NCBI GenBank assembly: GCA_050950645.1
Contig: JBMNHZ010000007.1
Span: 186,001-250,000 of the forward strand
Source: BRH-c25 sp012519325
GTDB taxonomy: Bacteria > Bacillota > Clostridia > Lutisporales > Lutisporaceae
Reading direction: 5' to 3'
Length of the DNA stretch: 64,000 nucleotides
Part shown: positions 25,673 through 34,968 of the stretch, one piece after another
Layout of the letters: every line of letters begins with the position of its first letter
Numbering within the stretch: the stretch's first letter is position 1
Position numbers and translations under genes: made by a program
The notes under the pieces: model-generated
What the model was told of the DNA's origin: nothing
The model's input: the letters and a program-made list of their open reading frames with translations, nothing else
Database searches by the model: none

Positions 25673-26917
25673 TTACTTTACCTCTTCCTTCTTAAAGAAT
25701 GTCTTACCCGCGCCGAATACATTCCAAAGGTCAACTATCCAGCAGTCAGCTGATATTTTGCTTATTATATAGTCCTTCTGCTCCCTGAATTGCTTATGAT
25801 TAGTTGCTATATATATAATATCGGCTTTTTCTATTGCATCATCAAGGGAATAGTTTTTATACCGACAGTCTATTTCATCAGGCAAATAGGGATCGTGAAC
25901 TTTTACCTCCAGGGGCATCTCCCTTTTTATATACCTAATCAGCTTAGGTGTTAGGCTGTCCCTGGTGTCATCGGTGTCATTCTTGAAGGAGTAGCCAAGT
26001 ACCGCTACATTTTTGTTGTATATTGCCACCCGCTTCTGAAGGTTGTCCACCATGAATTTCGGCATGAATTCATTTATTTTCCATGCACTTAACAACAAAT
26101 CGGTATAAGGTATTGTCTCGTTTATCATTCCGAAGTCTTTTCTCAGGCATGTACCTGCCGTAAATCCGGGCTTTGCAATGATTCCTCTTGGGTACTTGTA
26201 ATTGGCCATCTCAATAATCTCATAAATGTTTTGTCCGAAATTATCCGCAATAATTGAGAATTGATTTGATACTGCAAAATGTATGTATCTGGAGATATTG
26301 TTGAACAGCTTCACTAGCTCTGCTGAAACAAATGTGGTATGCATGATATCTCCTGTCAACCGCTTGAATATCTCTTCAGCTTTTTTTGCACTCTTTGGAT
26401 CCTCACTGCCAATAATCTGGGGCAGCTCTTTCAGCTCCTTTAATGCCTTCCCTTCCGCTATTCTCTCGGGGCAGAACGTCAAAAATATAGTTTGTCCTAC
26501 CTTTAAGCATGTTTTTTGTTCCAGATATTTTCTGACAAAGTCAGTAGTCCTTGGTGCAACCGTACTTCTGAGTATTATATTATGCCCTTCTCTTATATAA
26601 GGTGTCATTGACTCCAGAACTCCTGTTATCTGGCTAAGATCAGTCTCAATATGGGAAAGCAGGGGAGTTCCTACTGTGATTATGATATTCTCTGAATTCT
26701 GCACTTGACTTATATCAGAGGTGGCGAAAAAATCAACATGCTTTATTAATTCCTCATAACCAGCCTCTTCAAAGGGCATTATTTTCCTGTTCACTTTGTC
26801 TATAACATCTTTGTTGATGTCTATACCTATAACCTTAAAACCTTCCTTTGCAAGACTTAAGCCAAGTGGTAATCCTACCCTGCCAATACCTATTATTGCT
26901 ATGTCATATTTAGCCAT
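25673..26917 (-). CDS. UDP-glucose/GDP-mannose (or UDP-ManNAc) dehydrogenase family protein
   Basis: 414 residues with the three domains of the family. NAD domain: DIAIIGIGRVGLPLGLSLAK, VIGIDIN, TVGTPL. Central helix and catalytic cysteine in GFTAGTCLRKDFGM. C-terminal domain: VAVLGYSFKNDTDDTRDSLT, VHDPYL. It oxidises C6 of a sugar nucleotide to the uronic acid. Substrate is undecided; IPTNH-like details do not settle UDP-Glc against UDP-ManNAc. Confidence 0.88.
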   Translation of the reverse strand: MAKYDIAIIGIGRVGLPLGLSLAKEGFKVIGIDINKDVIDKVNRKIMPFEEAGYEELIKHVDFFATSDISQVQNSENIIITVGTPLLSHIETDLSQITGVLESMTPYIREGHNIILRSTVAPRTTDFVRKYLEQKTCLKVGQTIFLTFCPERIAEGKALKELKELPQIIGSEDPKSAKKAEEIFKRLTGDIMHTTFVSAELVKLFNNISRYIHFAVSNQFSIIADNFGQNIYEIIEMANYKYPRGIIAKPGFTAGTCLRKDFGMINETIPYTDLLLSAWKINEFMPKFMVDNLQKRVAIYNKNVAVLGYSFKNDTDDTRDSLTPKLIRYIKREMPLEVKVHDPYLPDEIDCRYKNYSLDDAIEKADIIYIATNHKQFREQKDYIISKISADCWIVDLWNVFGAGKTFFKKEEVK

Positions 26918-26954
26918 TAAAATCTCTCCTATAATTCAATTTATAAATGCCTGG

Positions 26955-28220
26955 TTAATCTCTTGATACAATATCTATCGTTTCCTTATCAATACCTAAA
27001 TTAACCAATTGATCATATATCTCACCATAGTATGAAGATGCAATGAGAATTTTATCTGCTTTACGGAGCACTCCTTTTTCCGGTCTGAAAACAACCGCCC
27101 CGCAAAATTCCTTGTCCCATTTTTTCTCATCATTATCTGCAAATCCTATAATTCTTATATTGGTATTTTTCAAAGCACTATCTCTCAATTGCTTATAAAC
27201 AAATTCCCCGTTTTTGCCTGCCCCAAAAATTATAACATTACATTCTTTATTGCCTTCAATAAACTTCAGCACTCCTTTCCGCACAGTATCCTCCCAACCC
27301 AAATACCTTTGAATTGGATTTTTATTATACCTTTTCATTAATTTAAGGAATTCCTCCTTAAAGTTGTCTCGTACGGGCTTTTCTTCGACTTCGAGATTAA
27401 ATAATCTGCTTTTATAATTATTTATTCTGATATCAATATAGTTTAAATCCTCCAGTGATAATTCAACACAGTAATCTGTCTTGCATGGTTTTGCTTCAGT
27501 ATACAAGCTGTCAATCAAGGTTTTGTCGTATAAGCACCTTTGCATATTACCGTTTTCATTGATATAAACTTTCCTGCACCCGGCCAGGCACGGAATTCCT
27601 TTGAAATCGCCAAAACCTGCTTCCAGTCTCATTTCATCGTATTGGCTGTTTACAGTAATAAACTTTTTTTCCTCTTCCGTATAGCTGTAAGGATAATATT
27701 TGCCCTTGTACTGCCCAATAAAAGGCGTAACACTGAAACTTACTCCCACACTCTTAAAGTGCTTTTCAAGCTCCTCAATCCTTTTTGCTATGATTCTTCT
27801 CGGATGCCCAACATAATGTACAGAAACATTCGCTCCCATACTCAGTAAAGATAATATGTTATCGGTGAATCTATCGATTTCATTATCTGCCTGAGGATGC
27901 ACGGTAGCCACTATAAATATTTTCCCGGCACATTCTATGGGTATCCATCTCTCAGGAGCATTGGAATTATTGGTCACGATAACAACTGCTCCATAATTTG
28001 CGCACAGCCTGATTAAATCCTTTATCTGCGGATGCAAAGACGGCTCGCTTGCACCACATTCCAAGGTTGAAACAACAAAGGTGTCGAAGCTCCTTAACCT
28101 GTCCTCGAGCTTTCTCAGGTCGATTTGGTTCAAAGTCTCTTTTTTATTGCAGCCGACACAGTAATAGCAATTATAGTTACAATCACATCTTACTGCAATA
28201 TCTACCAAAATGCCTTCCAC
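26955..28220 (-). CDS. Radical SAM enzyme with C-terminal Rossmann-like module
   Basis: 421 residues. The [4Fe-4S] cysteine motif CNYNCYYC lies at residues 14-21, with another Cys pair close by. A second cysteine cluster (CLAGCRKVY, MQRCLYD, CKTDYC) around residues 215-255 may hold an auxiliary cluster as in SPASM-type proteins. From about 330 comes VIIFGAGKNGEFVYKQL...IIGFADNDEKKWDKEF...ADKILIASSYYGEIYDQLV, the module shared with four other proteins here. The start is GTG behind GAGGAGAGG. The substrate may be a glycan or protein of the flagellin-modification pathway; not recognised. Confidence 0.85.
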   Translation of the reverse strand: MEGILVDIAVRCDCNYNCYYCVGCNKKETLNQIDLRKLEDRLRSFDTFVVSTLECGASEPSLHPQIKDLIRLCANYGAVVIVTNNSNAPERWIPIECAGKIFIVATVHPQADNEIDRFTDNILSLLSMGANVSVHYVGHPRRIIAKRIEELEKHFKSVGVSFSVTPFIGQYKGKYYPYSYTEEEKKFITVNSQYDEMRLEAGFGDFKGIPCLAGCRKVYINENGNMQRCLYDKTLIDSLYTEAKPCKTDYCVELSLEDLNYIDIRINNYKSRLFNLEVEEKPVRDNFKEEFLKLMKRYNKNPIQRYLGWEDTVRKGVLKFIEGNKECNVIIFGAGKNGEFVYKQLRDSALKNTNIRIIGFADNDEKKWDKEFCGAVVFRPEKGVLRKADKILIASSYYGEIYDQLVNLGIDKETIDIVSRD

Positions 28221-28242
28221 ACTATCCTCTCCTCAGTAATTA

Positions 28243-29745
28243 TCAGTAATTATATATTGTTATAAGTTTTCCGATATCTACAGTTCTTTTCAAATCGTCA
28301 AAAATTTCTTTTTCATAAGACATTGAGGATATCAGTATATAATCAATGTCCAGCTCGTCCATCCTATCTCTGCCGTAAACCCTAATCCCATTCAGATATG
28401 TATTATCCAATTCCGGATTGCTGTCAATAATACCGCAAATATTCAAATTCCCTGTATCAATCTGCTTAAGAAGTTTTTTTGTATGTCCTCCCGCCCCATA
28501 AATATATAGCTTTGCGTTCCCCAATGCTCTGAGTTTTGAACTCACTAATGCTTTGAACTCTTTTTTTACCAAACCATTTGGCACAAATGCAAAATTATAG
28601 TCCTTCATATTATCATTTATGGGCTTGGATTCTTTATAGAACTTTGTCTTATATAATATACATTCATCAATAATGATATCGGTTTTGATTTTATAAGAAT
28701 CCAGATCAAGGGGTGAAACATCTTTTATATAGTTGAATTCACTGCTCGTTACCTTAAAGCTGCAAATACACATATCCCTGTTTTCAATAGAGTTGACCAT
28801 AATATCGAAGAAATAATCTTCTATCGATGTACCTTCGTCCATAAAAAATATCAGGTCTTCTTCAACCTTGTCCAAATCTATACTGTCTTTGCTGCCATAA
28901 CAGACTCTTAAATTCTTGTATGTCTGATTCAATATACAGTCATAATTTACAGGTTCATCGGATTTATTGGCCGCATTCCTGTTATAAACAACCAGAATGC
29001 TGTAATCTATCGAATTCTTTCTATATATTATCGGCTGATAGTAATTTTGAATCAACTCATAAAACTTTTCATACCGGCTTACTGACTTATACCTCATTAA
29101 ATTCTCAGCTTTGTCAAAATACTTATCCACAATCATCCTGTGAAGCTCAAGGTTCAATTCTTCATTCCACTGTATCCTGTGGCTTACATGATATGCTATA
29201 GCATTTATTATCTTTTTGACTTTAAAGCCACTTACTATAGGCATATATACCACCCAATAATCCCAAGCAGGCTGGCCTATCCAAAAATCTTCCCTAGGGT
29301 ATATGCAGCTCACCTGTCTATCAAAAAAGAAATAATCATGACCTACATAAAACATCCCGTTCAGATCATCCAGAGATTTTACCTCTACTCTATTCCCATA
29401 AACAAATGAGTCCCTGGCTTCTTCATATATATATTCATTAAATTTATTGTCAACACCAAGAAGATGTATATCGGAGTTGATTATCCCGCATATGTCATAA
29501 TCGCAACCGCTAAAATACTCCATTATGTCGTCAAAATATACATATGGCTTGCCGAACCTATGTCTTCCATCCCTTTTTACTATCTTAAAATCTACATCCT
29601 GAAAACTCTCTTTAATTGCTTCATACTCCTCCAAACAGTTGAATGATATAACCTCCAGCCCTGCCTTAATCCATGAATCCACTGCTTTTCTCTGGTTATC
29701 AATATCTTTAGGCGCAATAGATGTTGCTACTAATATGCGGCACAT
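28243..29745 (-). CDS. Putative glycosyltransferase-like protein with C-terminal Rossmann-like module
   Basis: 500 residues, family not recognised. The N-terminal ~240 residues start CRILVATSIAPKDIDNQRKA and contain GIINSDIHLLG and YDICG, which resemble the nucleotide-sugar (D-x-D/H) part of a GT-A fold. The middle section (SILVVYNRN, ILNQTYKNLRVCYGSKDSI, LIFFMDEGTSIEDYFFD) looks like a second, degenerate glycosyltransferase-2 domain. The C-terminal ~85 residues are the shared module (KLYIYGAGGHTKKLLKQI, ICGIIDSNPEL, IDYILISSMSYEKEIFDDL). ATG follows AAAGGAGTGG. Noticeably more AT-rich than the pse genes. Confidence 0.6.
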   Translation of the reverse strand: MCRILVATSIAPKDIDNQRKAVDSWIKAGLEVISFNCLEEYEAIKESFQDVDFKIVKRDGRHRFGKPYVYFDDIMEYFSGCDYDICGIINSDIHLLGVDNKFNEYIYEEARDSFVYGNRVEVKSLDDLNGMFYVGHDYFFFDRQVSCIYPREDFWIGQPAWDYWVVYMPIVSGFKVKKIINAIAYHVSHRIQWNEELNLELHRMIVDKYFDKAENLMRYKSVSRYEKFYELIQNYYQPIIYRKNSIDYSILVVYNRNAANKSDEPVNYDCILNQTYKNLRVCYGSKDSIDLDKVEEDLIFFMDEGTSIEDYFFDIMVNSIENRDMCICSFKVTSSEFNYIKDVSPLDLDSYKIKTDIIIDECILYKTKFYKESKPINDNMKDYNFAFVPNGLVKKEFKALVSSKLRALGNAKLYIYGAGGHTKKLLKQIDTGNLNICGIIDSNPELDNTYLNGIRVYGRDRMDELDIDYILISSMSYEKEIFDDLKRTVDIGKLITIYNY

Positions 29746-29817
29746 TTAACCACTCCTTTTACCGTAATTTCTGTTAGAGTTTAAATCATCGGCAAATATA
29801 GCCGACGAATAGTATCA

Positions 29818-30906
29818 TCAATCTATGATACTGTCAAAGTTAACCAACGGAAATATATCAAGTTCTGTTTCTCTGGATGCGTTGTAAATTCTCCTATTAT
29901 TATCATCAAAGGTTTTTTTCGCACATAGAAATGCCTTATACTGTTTGTCCAACTGAGGAAGTGTCCATCTTTCTCCTTCTTTTCTATAATCCTTATGGAA
30001 GTGATTCATCTCATGCCCGCCTCTCAGAATGACTTCTCCATATTTTGACAACTCTCCTGTCGGATTTGGTATTTTATAGTTAAAATCTACTCCCAGCAAA
30101 TACACCTCTGTTATACCCATATAAAATGCGATTTGAAGGTTAGTATAAACTACAGTCCAGCCTCCATAAATACCATTGGCAATATCAACAGGAAATCCAT
30201 ATTCAATCTTATCCTCAATACAACCAGGTCCAATATGCTTTAGATAAACTATATCATCAATAAACCCGCCAAATATTCTGAAAGCCTCTATATCCAGAAA
30301 TTTCTTACATTCTATGGCTTTGATGCTCTCGGCACAATCTTCAATAAATACAGAGTCAATAGCTGCAAAATATGTCGGCCTCCAGTCGGTTTGATCAAAT
30401 GCTAAATATATTTTATTGCATCCGAAGGTTATCTCATTCTTTAATCTATCCAAGTCACTAATTCTCAGGCTTGGCCCATTACCAACTATAAATGCCCTTT
30501 TCCCCTTGTGTATATCCTTAAATGGTATAATACGTCTCTTCAATGATACATCATTTGCTATTTCGCAAAACACATATATATCCTTTGTAAAATGATAGTC
30601 CTCAATTAACCCCATATGCATTAACTGCCTTGATATTTCATCATAAAAACTGCTGGCTATCAGGATAAATGATTCATCTTTAGTATCTGAAACACTTTTC
30701 GGATCAACAACTCTAATTCCGTCAATCTCTGTTCCCCATACCGATCTATCATTGTCAATAAAAAAATCAACTGCATCAGTTAATTTTTCTACCAGCAAAT
30801 TGTTGATATAACCCATGATGTTCTTCCAATAGCTTCCTGTCCCAAAAATTAAAATCTTACTTATATTTCTATCTTTTTTTAACTTTTCTATAGCAGCATA
30901 ATCCAT
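29818..30906 (-). CDS. DUF115/GT42-like protein with N-terminal Rossmann-like module
   Basis: 362 residues. The module is N-terminal here (KILIFGTGSYWKNIMGYINN, FFIDNDRSVWGTEIDG, FILIASSFYDEISRQLMHMG, residues 15-100). The rest (130-362) begins RAFIVGNGPSLRISDLDRLK, then ITFGCNKIYLAF and TNLQIAFYMGITEVYLLGVD. These resemble the G-N-G-P-S and A-x-x-x-G-x-x-E-x-Y-L-x-G-x-D-F signatures of DUF115 (MptE-like) and CstII-type GT42 sialyltransferases. A nonulosonic acid transferase role is plausible by motif and context. Confidence 0.7.
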   Translation of the reverse strand: MDYAAIEKLKKDRNISKILIFGTGSYWKNIMGYINNLLVEKLTDAVDFFIDNDRSVWGTEIDGIRVVDPKSVSDTKDESFILIASSFYDEISRQLMHMGLIEDYHFTKDIYVFCEIANDVSLKRRIIPFKDIHKGKRAFIVGNGPSLRISDLDRLKNEITFGCNKIYLAFDQTDWRPTYFAAIDSVFIEDCAESIKAIECKKFLDIEAFRIFGGFIDDIVYLKHIGPGCIEDKIEYGFPVDIANGIYGGWTVVYTNLQIAFYMGITEVYLLGVDFNYKIPNPTGELSKYGEVILRGGHEMNHFHKDYRKEGERWTLPQLDKQYKAFLCAKKTFDDNNRRIYNASRETELDIFPLVNFDSIID

Positions 30907-30948
30907 AATTCTGCTCCCTTGCTAAATTTGGATAATATATTCAATTTA

Positions 30949-33657
30949 TTATTCTTTTGCAGCATAGGACTTTTTGCTTTCACCAGTTAATCTCTTTTGC
31001 TCATACTTTTGAATGTATTCTAAGTGATGTGCTTTTGAAGGATCTTTTCTATACTCATACTCTCTCAAAACTACTTCATCTATTTCATCAAATTTATAAT
31101 ATCCCGCACATTCTTTTCTCCTTTTTAGTGCCTCAATTAGCTCCGTATCGCTGAAACACGGTATTTTACATGATATATCAATCTGGTAGCATAAAAAATT
31201 ACAGAGTTCAAATCTAATTCTTAATCTTCCATTTTCTTTAATTTTCTTAATTTGATAACTGCTTGAATATTTATCTGCAAATTCTTCAGCCTCTTTACAG
31301 ATATCCTGAAAGTCTTCACATGAGGAGATTAAATCGACATCTTTAGATAATGGATAATCTTCCGGAAAATTGTCAGGCATATACGGAACATCAGTTTTTG
31401 TTAATACATAATTATATCCTTTTATATTGCACAAAAACTTCTTAATATCAATATCCTTGCTCAGGACTTGAAGAACATGTTTTGAATGCAGGTAGTTGTC
31501 CCCTATATGTATAATTACATCATGGTAATAATTATCAATCCTTGAACTATATTTTTTTCTATATTTATCTTTAATCCTCTCAACTTCTTGTGAAATAGGC
31601 ATCTTATTTATTTCTTTTACTCTAAAATCAGGATCACCTAAGTCAACCATAATTACTCTAATGCATTTATCGTAATCTTTCATGAACTGAATCTTTTTTT
31701 CGATTTTCCATTGTTCAATATTATCTATGGCATATATTCCTTTAATAATCGCAAATAACTCATAATCATTTTCAAATTGATAATCCTTTACTGATATAAC
31801 TCGATACTCCTCTTCAAGTTCTTTAGTTATGTCACTATAGAACTTCTTGACCGGAGACCATAAGATTATCGGAAAATAGAGATTCCACTTTTCAAAAATC
31901 TCTTTAGCTTTATTGTCAATAAGAGCTATTTCATTTTCACTAAACCCGTTTTCTATAAACCAATTCAAAGAATAGTCTATATCTAAATCACTTTGAACGA
32001 ATTTAACAGGTACATGAGAAATGCCATAATATAATGCGCAGGTCAGACGATGCGAACCATCAATTAATCTCAATTTTTCATCTATTATAATGCTGCTGTT
32101 ACTATCGAAGCCATATTGTTCTATGTTTTGAATCAACTTTATAAATTGATCCAGATCATGAGATTCTTGGTTTCTATGCTTTTGCATTTTAGAGTACAGT
32201 TCAAACCCGTGGTTGTTTTTACCGTGGAATTCTTCAATAGCTAAATACCTTACACAAATATCCATCCTGTTAAATTTCTTATTCCTATACTGTTTTGTAA
32301 CAAGACTTCTTGTATCATACATCATTTGAAAATTGGGATCATTCATAAGGATTCTGCTGATGCTTTGATGGAATTCACTTACTTGATCTGTTCCATTATC
32401 TATCGCTGTTTTGAAAAAGCTATAGTCTTTCACTCCCATATCATTTAGTTGTGCCGAAATCTCTTCCCTGTATGAACTGGTTATAATTATTTTTATGTCT
32501 TTGTAGTTTACAATTTCATAAGGCGGCAATATTTTAACATTTCTCAGTTCTTTTCCCCATTTATTCCTGTCATTGTCGAAAATACAAGCAATCTCATATT
32601 GATTTTCGAGCGCCATTACTGCAATTTCACCCAGTTTTGATGCCCCAAATAAAACTGCTTTCTGTTTTGCAGGCTTTTCTTCTGAACCTGGATTATCGGC
32701 GTCAATTGTCTTTTTAGAATGTAATTGCAGGTTTATTTCCTGATTTATCAGGAAATCCTTATTGCTCCGGTAACAATTCCTGAAAGTATGGCTTTGAGCC
32801 TGTGAGGATTTCTTGAACAAAGCATTTATTACTTCATTCCCTGCAATCATATTAAAGCCGTTGGATTCCACCACCTGACACAGTGTATTCAGATTAAAAT
32901 AATAAGTATGCTGAATTTGAAGTATTTTTAAGAAATCATTCTGTATCCAGCCTTCCTCATTCAGTATGTGCTCTATGCCGGGCACTTCTATATATAAATA
33001 ACCTTGGGGCTTAAGCAATCGATAGACTATACCCAGCTCTTTTTTTATATCCAGAAAGTGTTCAAGCACATGACTAAGTATAATAACATCAAATCTGCCA
33101 CTGTATTCTTCTAATAAATCCTCAGAATGGCAGTTTTTTAAATTAAGTCCTTTCCTGATACCATAGTCAGTATAATCACTGTCCAAATCTATTCCTGTAA
33201 TATCCCAGCCATTACTCTTAAATACACTTAAAATTCCTCCGGAACTGCATCCTATTTCAAGCAAACTTCCTTTATTAATCTGATATGATTGCAGGAATTT
33301 AAAAATCTTCTGCCCTCTTTGCTCCTGAAAGTGATAAATATCATAATCCGGCTGTCTTTTACCTAAATGTAACTTCCTATAATGATGTTTATAAAAATTA
33401 TCATAATCAATTGCCCTGAATCTTGGATTAAGAAAAATTAATCCGCACTTGCTGCAAATTACGGTAGTTACAGGAAGTCCGTAGCGGTCTTTCTCACTTA
33501 ATACTTCTGCTTCATTGCTTGAACATACGCAGGTAATATTTTCAAAGCTATATCTTTTGTGCAGGATTTCTTCCAAAATCAAGTCTCTTGCTTCTGTTTG
33601 AATCTTATTGAGAGAAATTTCCTCCCTGCCGTCATATTTAAACCTATCGCTTAACAT
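30949..33657 (-). CDS. Multidomain protein: zinc site, SAM methyltransferase, Rossmann-like module, ParB-like and nucleotidyltransferase-like domains
   Basis: 902 residues in one frame. (1) Residues ~40-75: cysteine site CVCSS...VICSKCGLIFLNPR. (2) ~75-300: class I methyltransferase with GSLLEIGCSSGGILSVFKSN, VIILSHVLEHF and YLYIEVPGI. (3) ~335-415: shared module KAVLFGASKLGEIAVMALEN, CIFDNDRNKWGKEL, IKIIITSSYREEI. (4) ~470-590: ParB/Srx-like segment, LRLIDGSHRLTCALYYG. (5) ~600-880: a region with PLSKDVDLIS and CEDFQDICKEAEEFADKY, resembling nucleotidyltransferases. No frameshift seen. Very AT-rich. Probably sugar O- or C-methylation in flagellin glycan synthesis; the extra domains are unexplained. 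Confidence 0.7.
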   Translation of the reverse strand: MLSDRFKYDGREEISLNKIQTEARDLILEEILHKRYSFENITCVCSSNEAEVLSEKDRYGLPVTTVICSKCGLIFLNPRFRAIDYDNFYKHHYRKLHLGKRQPDYDIYHFQEQRGQKIFKFLQSYQINKGSLLEIGCSSGGILSVFKSNGWDITGIDLDSDYTDYGIRKGLNLKNCHSEDLLEEYSGRFDVIILSHVLEHFLDIKKELGIVYRLLKPQGYLYIEVPGIEHILNEEGWIQNDFLKILQIQHTYYFNLNTLCQVVESNGFNMIAGNEVINALFKKSSQAQSHTFRNCYRSNKDFLINQEINLQLHSKKTIDADNPGSEEKPAKQKAVLFGASKLGEIAVMALENQYEIACIFDNDRNKWGKELRNVKILPPYEIVNYKDIKIIITSSYREEISAQLNDMGVKDYSFFKTAIDNGTDQVSEFHQSISRILMNDPNFQMMYDTRSLVTKQYRNKKFNRMDICVRYLAIEEFHGKNNHGFELYSKMQKHRNQESHDLDQFIKLIQNIEQYGFDSNSSIIIDEKLRLIDGSHRLTCALYYGISHVPVKFVQSDLDIDYSLNWFIENGFSENEIALIDNKAKEIFEKWNLYFPIILWSPVKKFYSDITKELEEEYRVISVKDYQFENDYELFAIIKGIYAIDNIEQWKIEKKIQFMKDYDKCIRVIMVDLGDPDFRVKEINKMPISQEVERIKDKYRKKYSSRIDNYYHDVIIHIGDNYLHSKHVLQVLSKDIDIKKFLCNIKGYNYVLTKTDVPYMPDNFPEDYPLSKDVDLISSCEDFQDICKEAEEFADKYSSSYQIKKIKENGRLRIRFELCNFLCYQIDISCKIPCFSDTELIEALKRRKECAGYYKFDEIDEVVLREYEYRKDPSKAHHLEYIQKYEQKRLTGESKKSYAAKE

Positions 33658-33796
33658 TTATATATCCTCCCGAATTATGTACCAGCCACGCTGAACAATT
33701 AGTATTTATTAAGCCTGTCAGTATATGAGTTTGAGGGATTCGAGTGAGATGTGCTGTATTCATCCTCCGTAATATAAATAAATTCATAAATAATAA

Positions 33797-34768
33797 CTAC
33801 ACCAAGTTAAGAATATTGTGCTTATGCAAAATAACTTGTTCATCACTTCTATAACTCTTAGGAAACTTATTAATTGCCCTGGCAGCTCCGATAATTGGTT
33901 GTATCGCATACATATCATCATACTCCACTGCATACCGGGCCTCATCCTCGGTCATCAGCTCCTCGTACATCTTCTCTCCCGGCCTAAGGCCAATGGTTTT
34001 TATAGCGACTTCACTAACAGGTATTCCATACCTGCCGCACACCTTCTCAATCACCGCTTCGGCCAGGTCCCCCAGCCTGACCGCCGGCATCTTAAGCACG
34101 AATATTTCTCCGCCTTTTGCTATTTCGCAAGCTTTTAAGGTAAGACTAACGGCAGAGTCAATGGAAATCATAAATCTTGTCATGTCCGGATCCGTAACAG
34201 TAATTTCCCTCCTGTTCAATATCTGCTCCTTCCAAAGAGGTATCACCGATCCTCTTGAATTAATTACATTTCCAAATCTGACTGCCGCAAAGCTCGGAGT
34301 CCTCCCGCCCTTCCAATAGTCGGCAGAAGCTATAAGCCTTTCTGCAAGCAGCTTCGTGGCACCCATGGTATTTGTCGGGGATACTGCTTTATCGCTGCTT
34401 GCATATATAACTCTCTTTACATTGTTTTCAATTGCGCATTCGATCACATTCTGTGTTCCCAGAACATTTGTCTTCACTGCTTCAAAAGGATTGTATTCAC
34501 AGGCAGGTACATGTTTCAATGCAGCCAGGTCAAAAACAATGTCAATCCGATGCATTGCCTTGTAAAGACGCTCCTTATCCCTGACATCTCCCAGAAGGAA
34601 GCGTATGTTGCTTAGCACTTCCAGCTTCTGCTGCATCTGGTATTGTTTATATTCATCCCTGCTTAATATCCTTATTACCTTTGGATTACGGCATATAAGC
34701 TCCTTCACCAGAGCCTGCCCTATTGTGCCGGTTCCTCCTATCACCAGAATATTCTTATCCTTGAACAT
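33797..34768 (-). CDS. pseB: UDP-GlcNAc 4,6-dehydratase/5-epimerase (PseB/FlaA1 type)
   Basis: About 323 residues: ILVIGGTGTIGQALVKELIC (NADP site), SRDEYKQYQMQQKL, RFLLGDVRDKERL, DLAALKHVPACEYNPFEAVK, SSDKAVSPTNTMGATKLLAE, GEIFVLKMPAVRLGDLAEAV. This is the polysaccharide-biosynthesis SDR group of PseB/FlaA1/LegB; the other pse genes 18 kb downstream favour PseB. ATG at 34768 is used rather than 34816, since it starts the domain and has AGGTGGG upstream. It opens the minus-strand island; a TATAAT at 34859-34864 lies about 90 bases upstream. Confidence 0.85.
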   Translation of the reverse strand: MFKDKNILVIGGTGTIGQALVKELICRNPKVIRILSRDEYKQYQMQQKLEVLSNIRFLLGDVRDKERLYKAMHRIDIVFDLAALKHVPACEYNPFEAVKTNVLGTQNVIECAIENNVKRVIYASSDKAVSPTNTMGATKLLAERLIASADYWKGGRTPSFAAVRFGNVINSRGSVIPLWKEQILNRREITVTDPDMTRFMISIDSAVSLTLKACEIAKGGEIFVLKMPAVRLGDLAEAVIEKVCGRYGIPVSEVAIKTIGLRPGEKMYEELMTEDEARYAVEYDDMYAIQPIIGAARAINKFPKSYRSDEQVILHKHNILNLV

Positions 34769-34900
34769 CAGCCCACCTACTTTGTTATGAGATAAACAGT
34801 TGAAAATAATAGTCATATCATTATGAATATCGACAAAATCCTACAGTTTCTTTATTTCATTATAGCAGAAGAATAGAAAGATGCGACGCATTCTTCATAT

Positions 34901-34928
34901 ATGACAATATCCCGAAATGTTATATAAT
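34901..34928 (+). promoter_or_regulatory. Sigma-A promoter for the plus-strand maf gene
   Basis: ATGACA (34901-34906), 16-base spacer, TATAAT (34923-34928), 41 bases before the GTG start. The maf gene alone faces plus within a minus-strand island and so needs its own promoter. Confidence 0.6.
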
Positions 34929-34968
34929 AAAATAGAGTATTGCATCATAATTTGTAAAGGAGTAGTTC

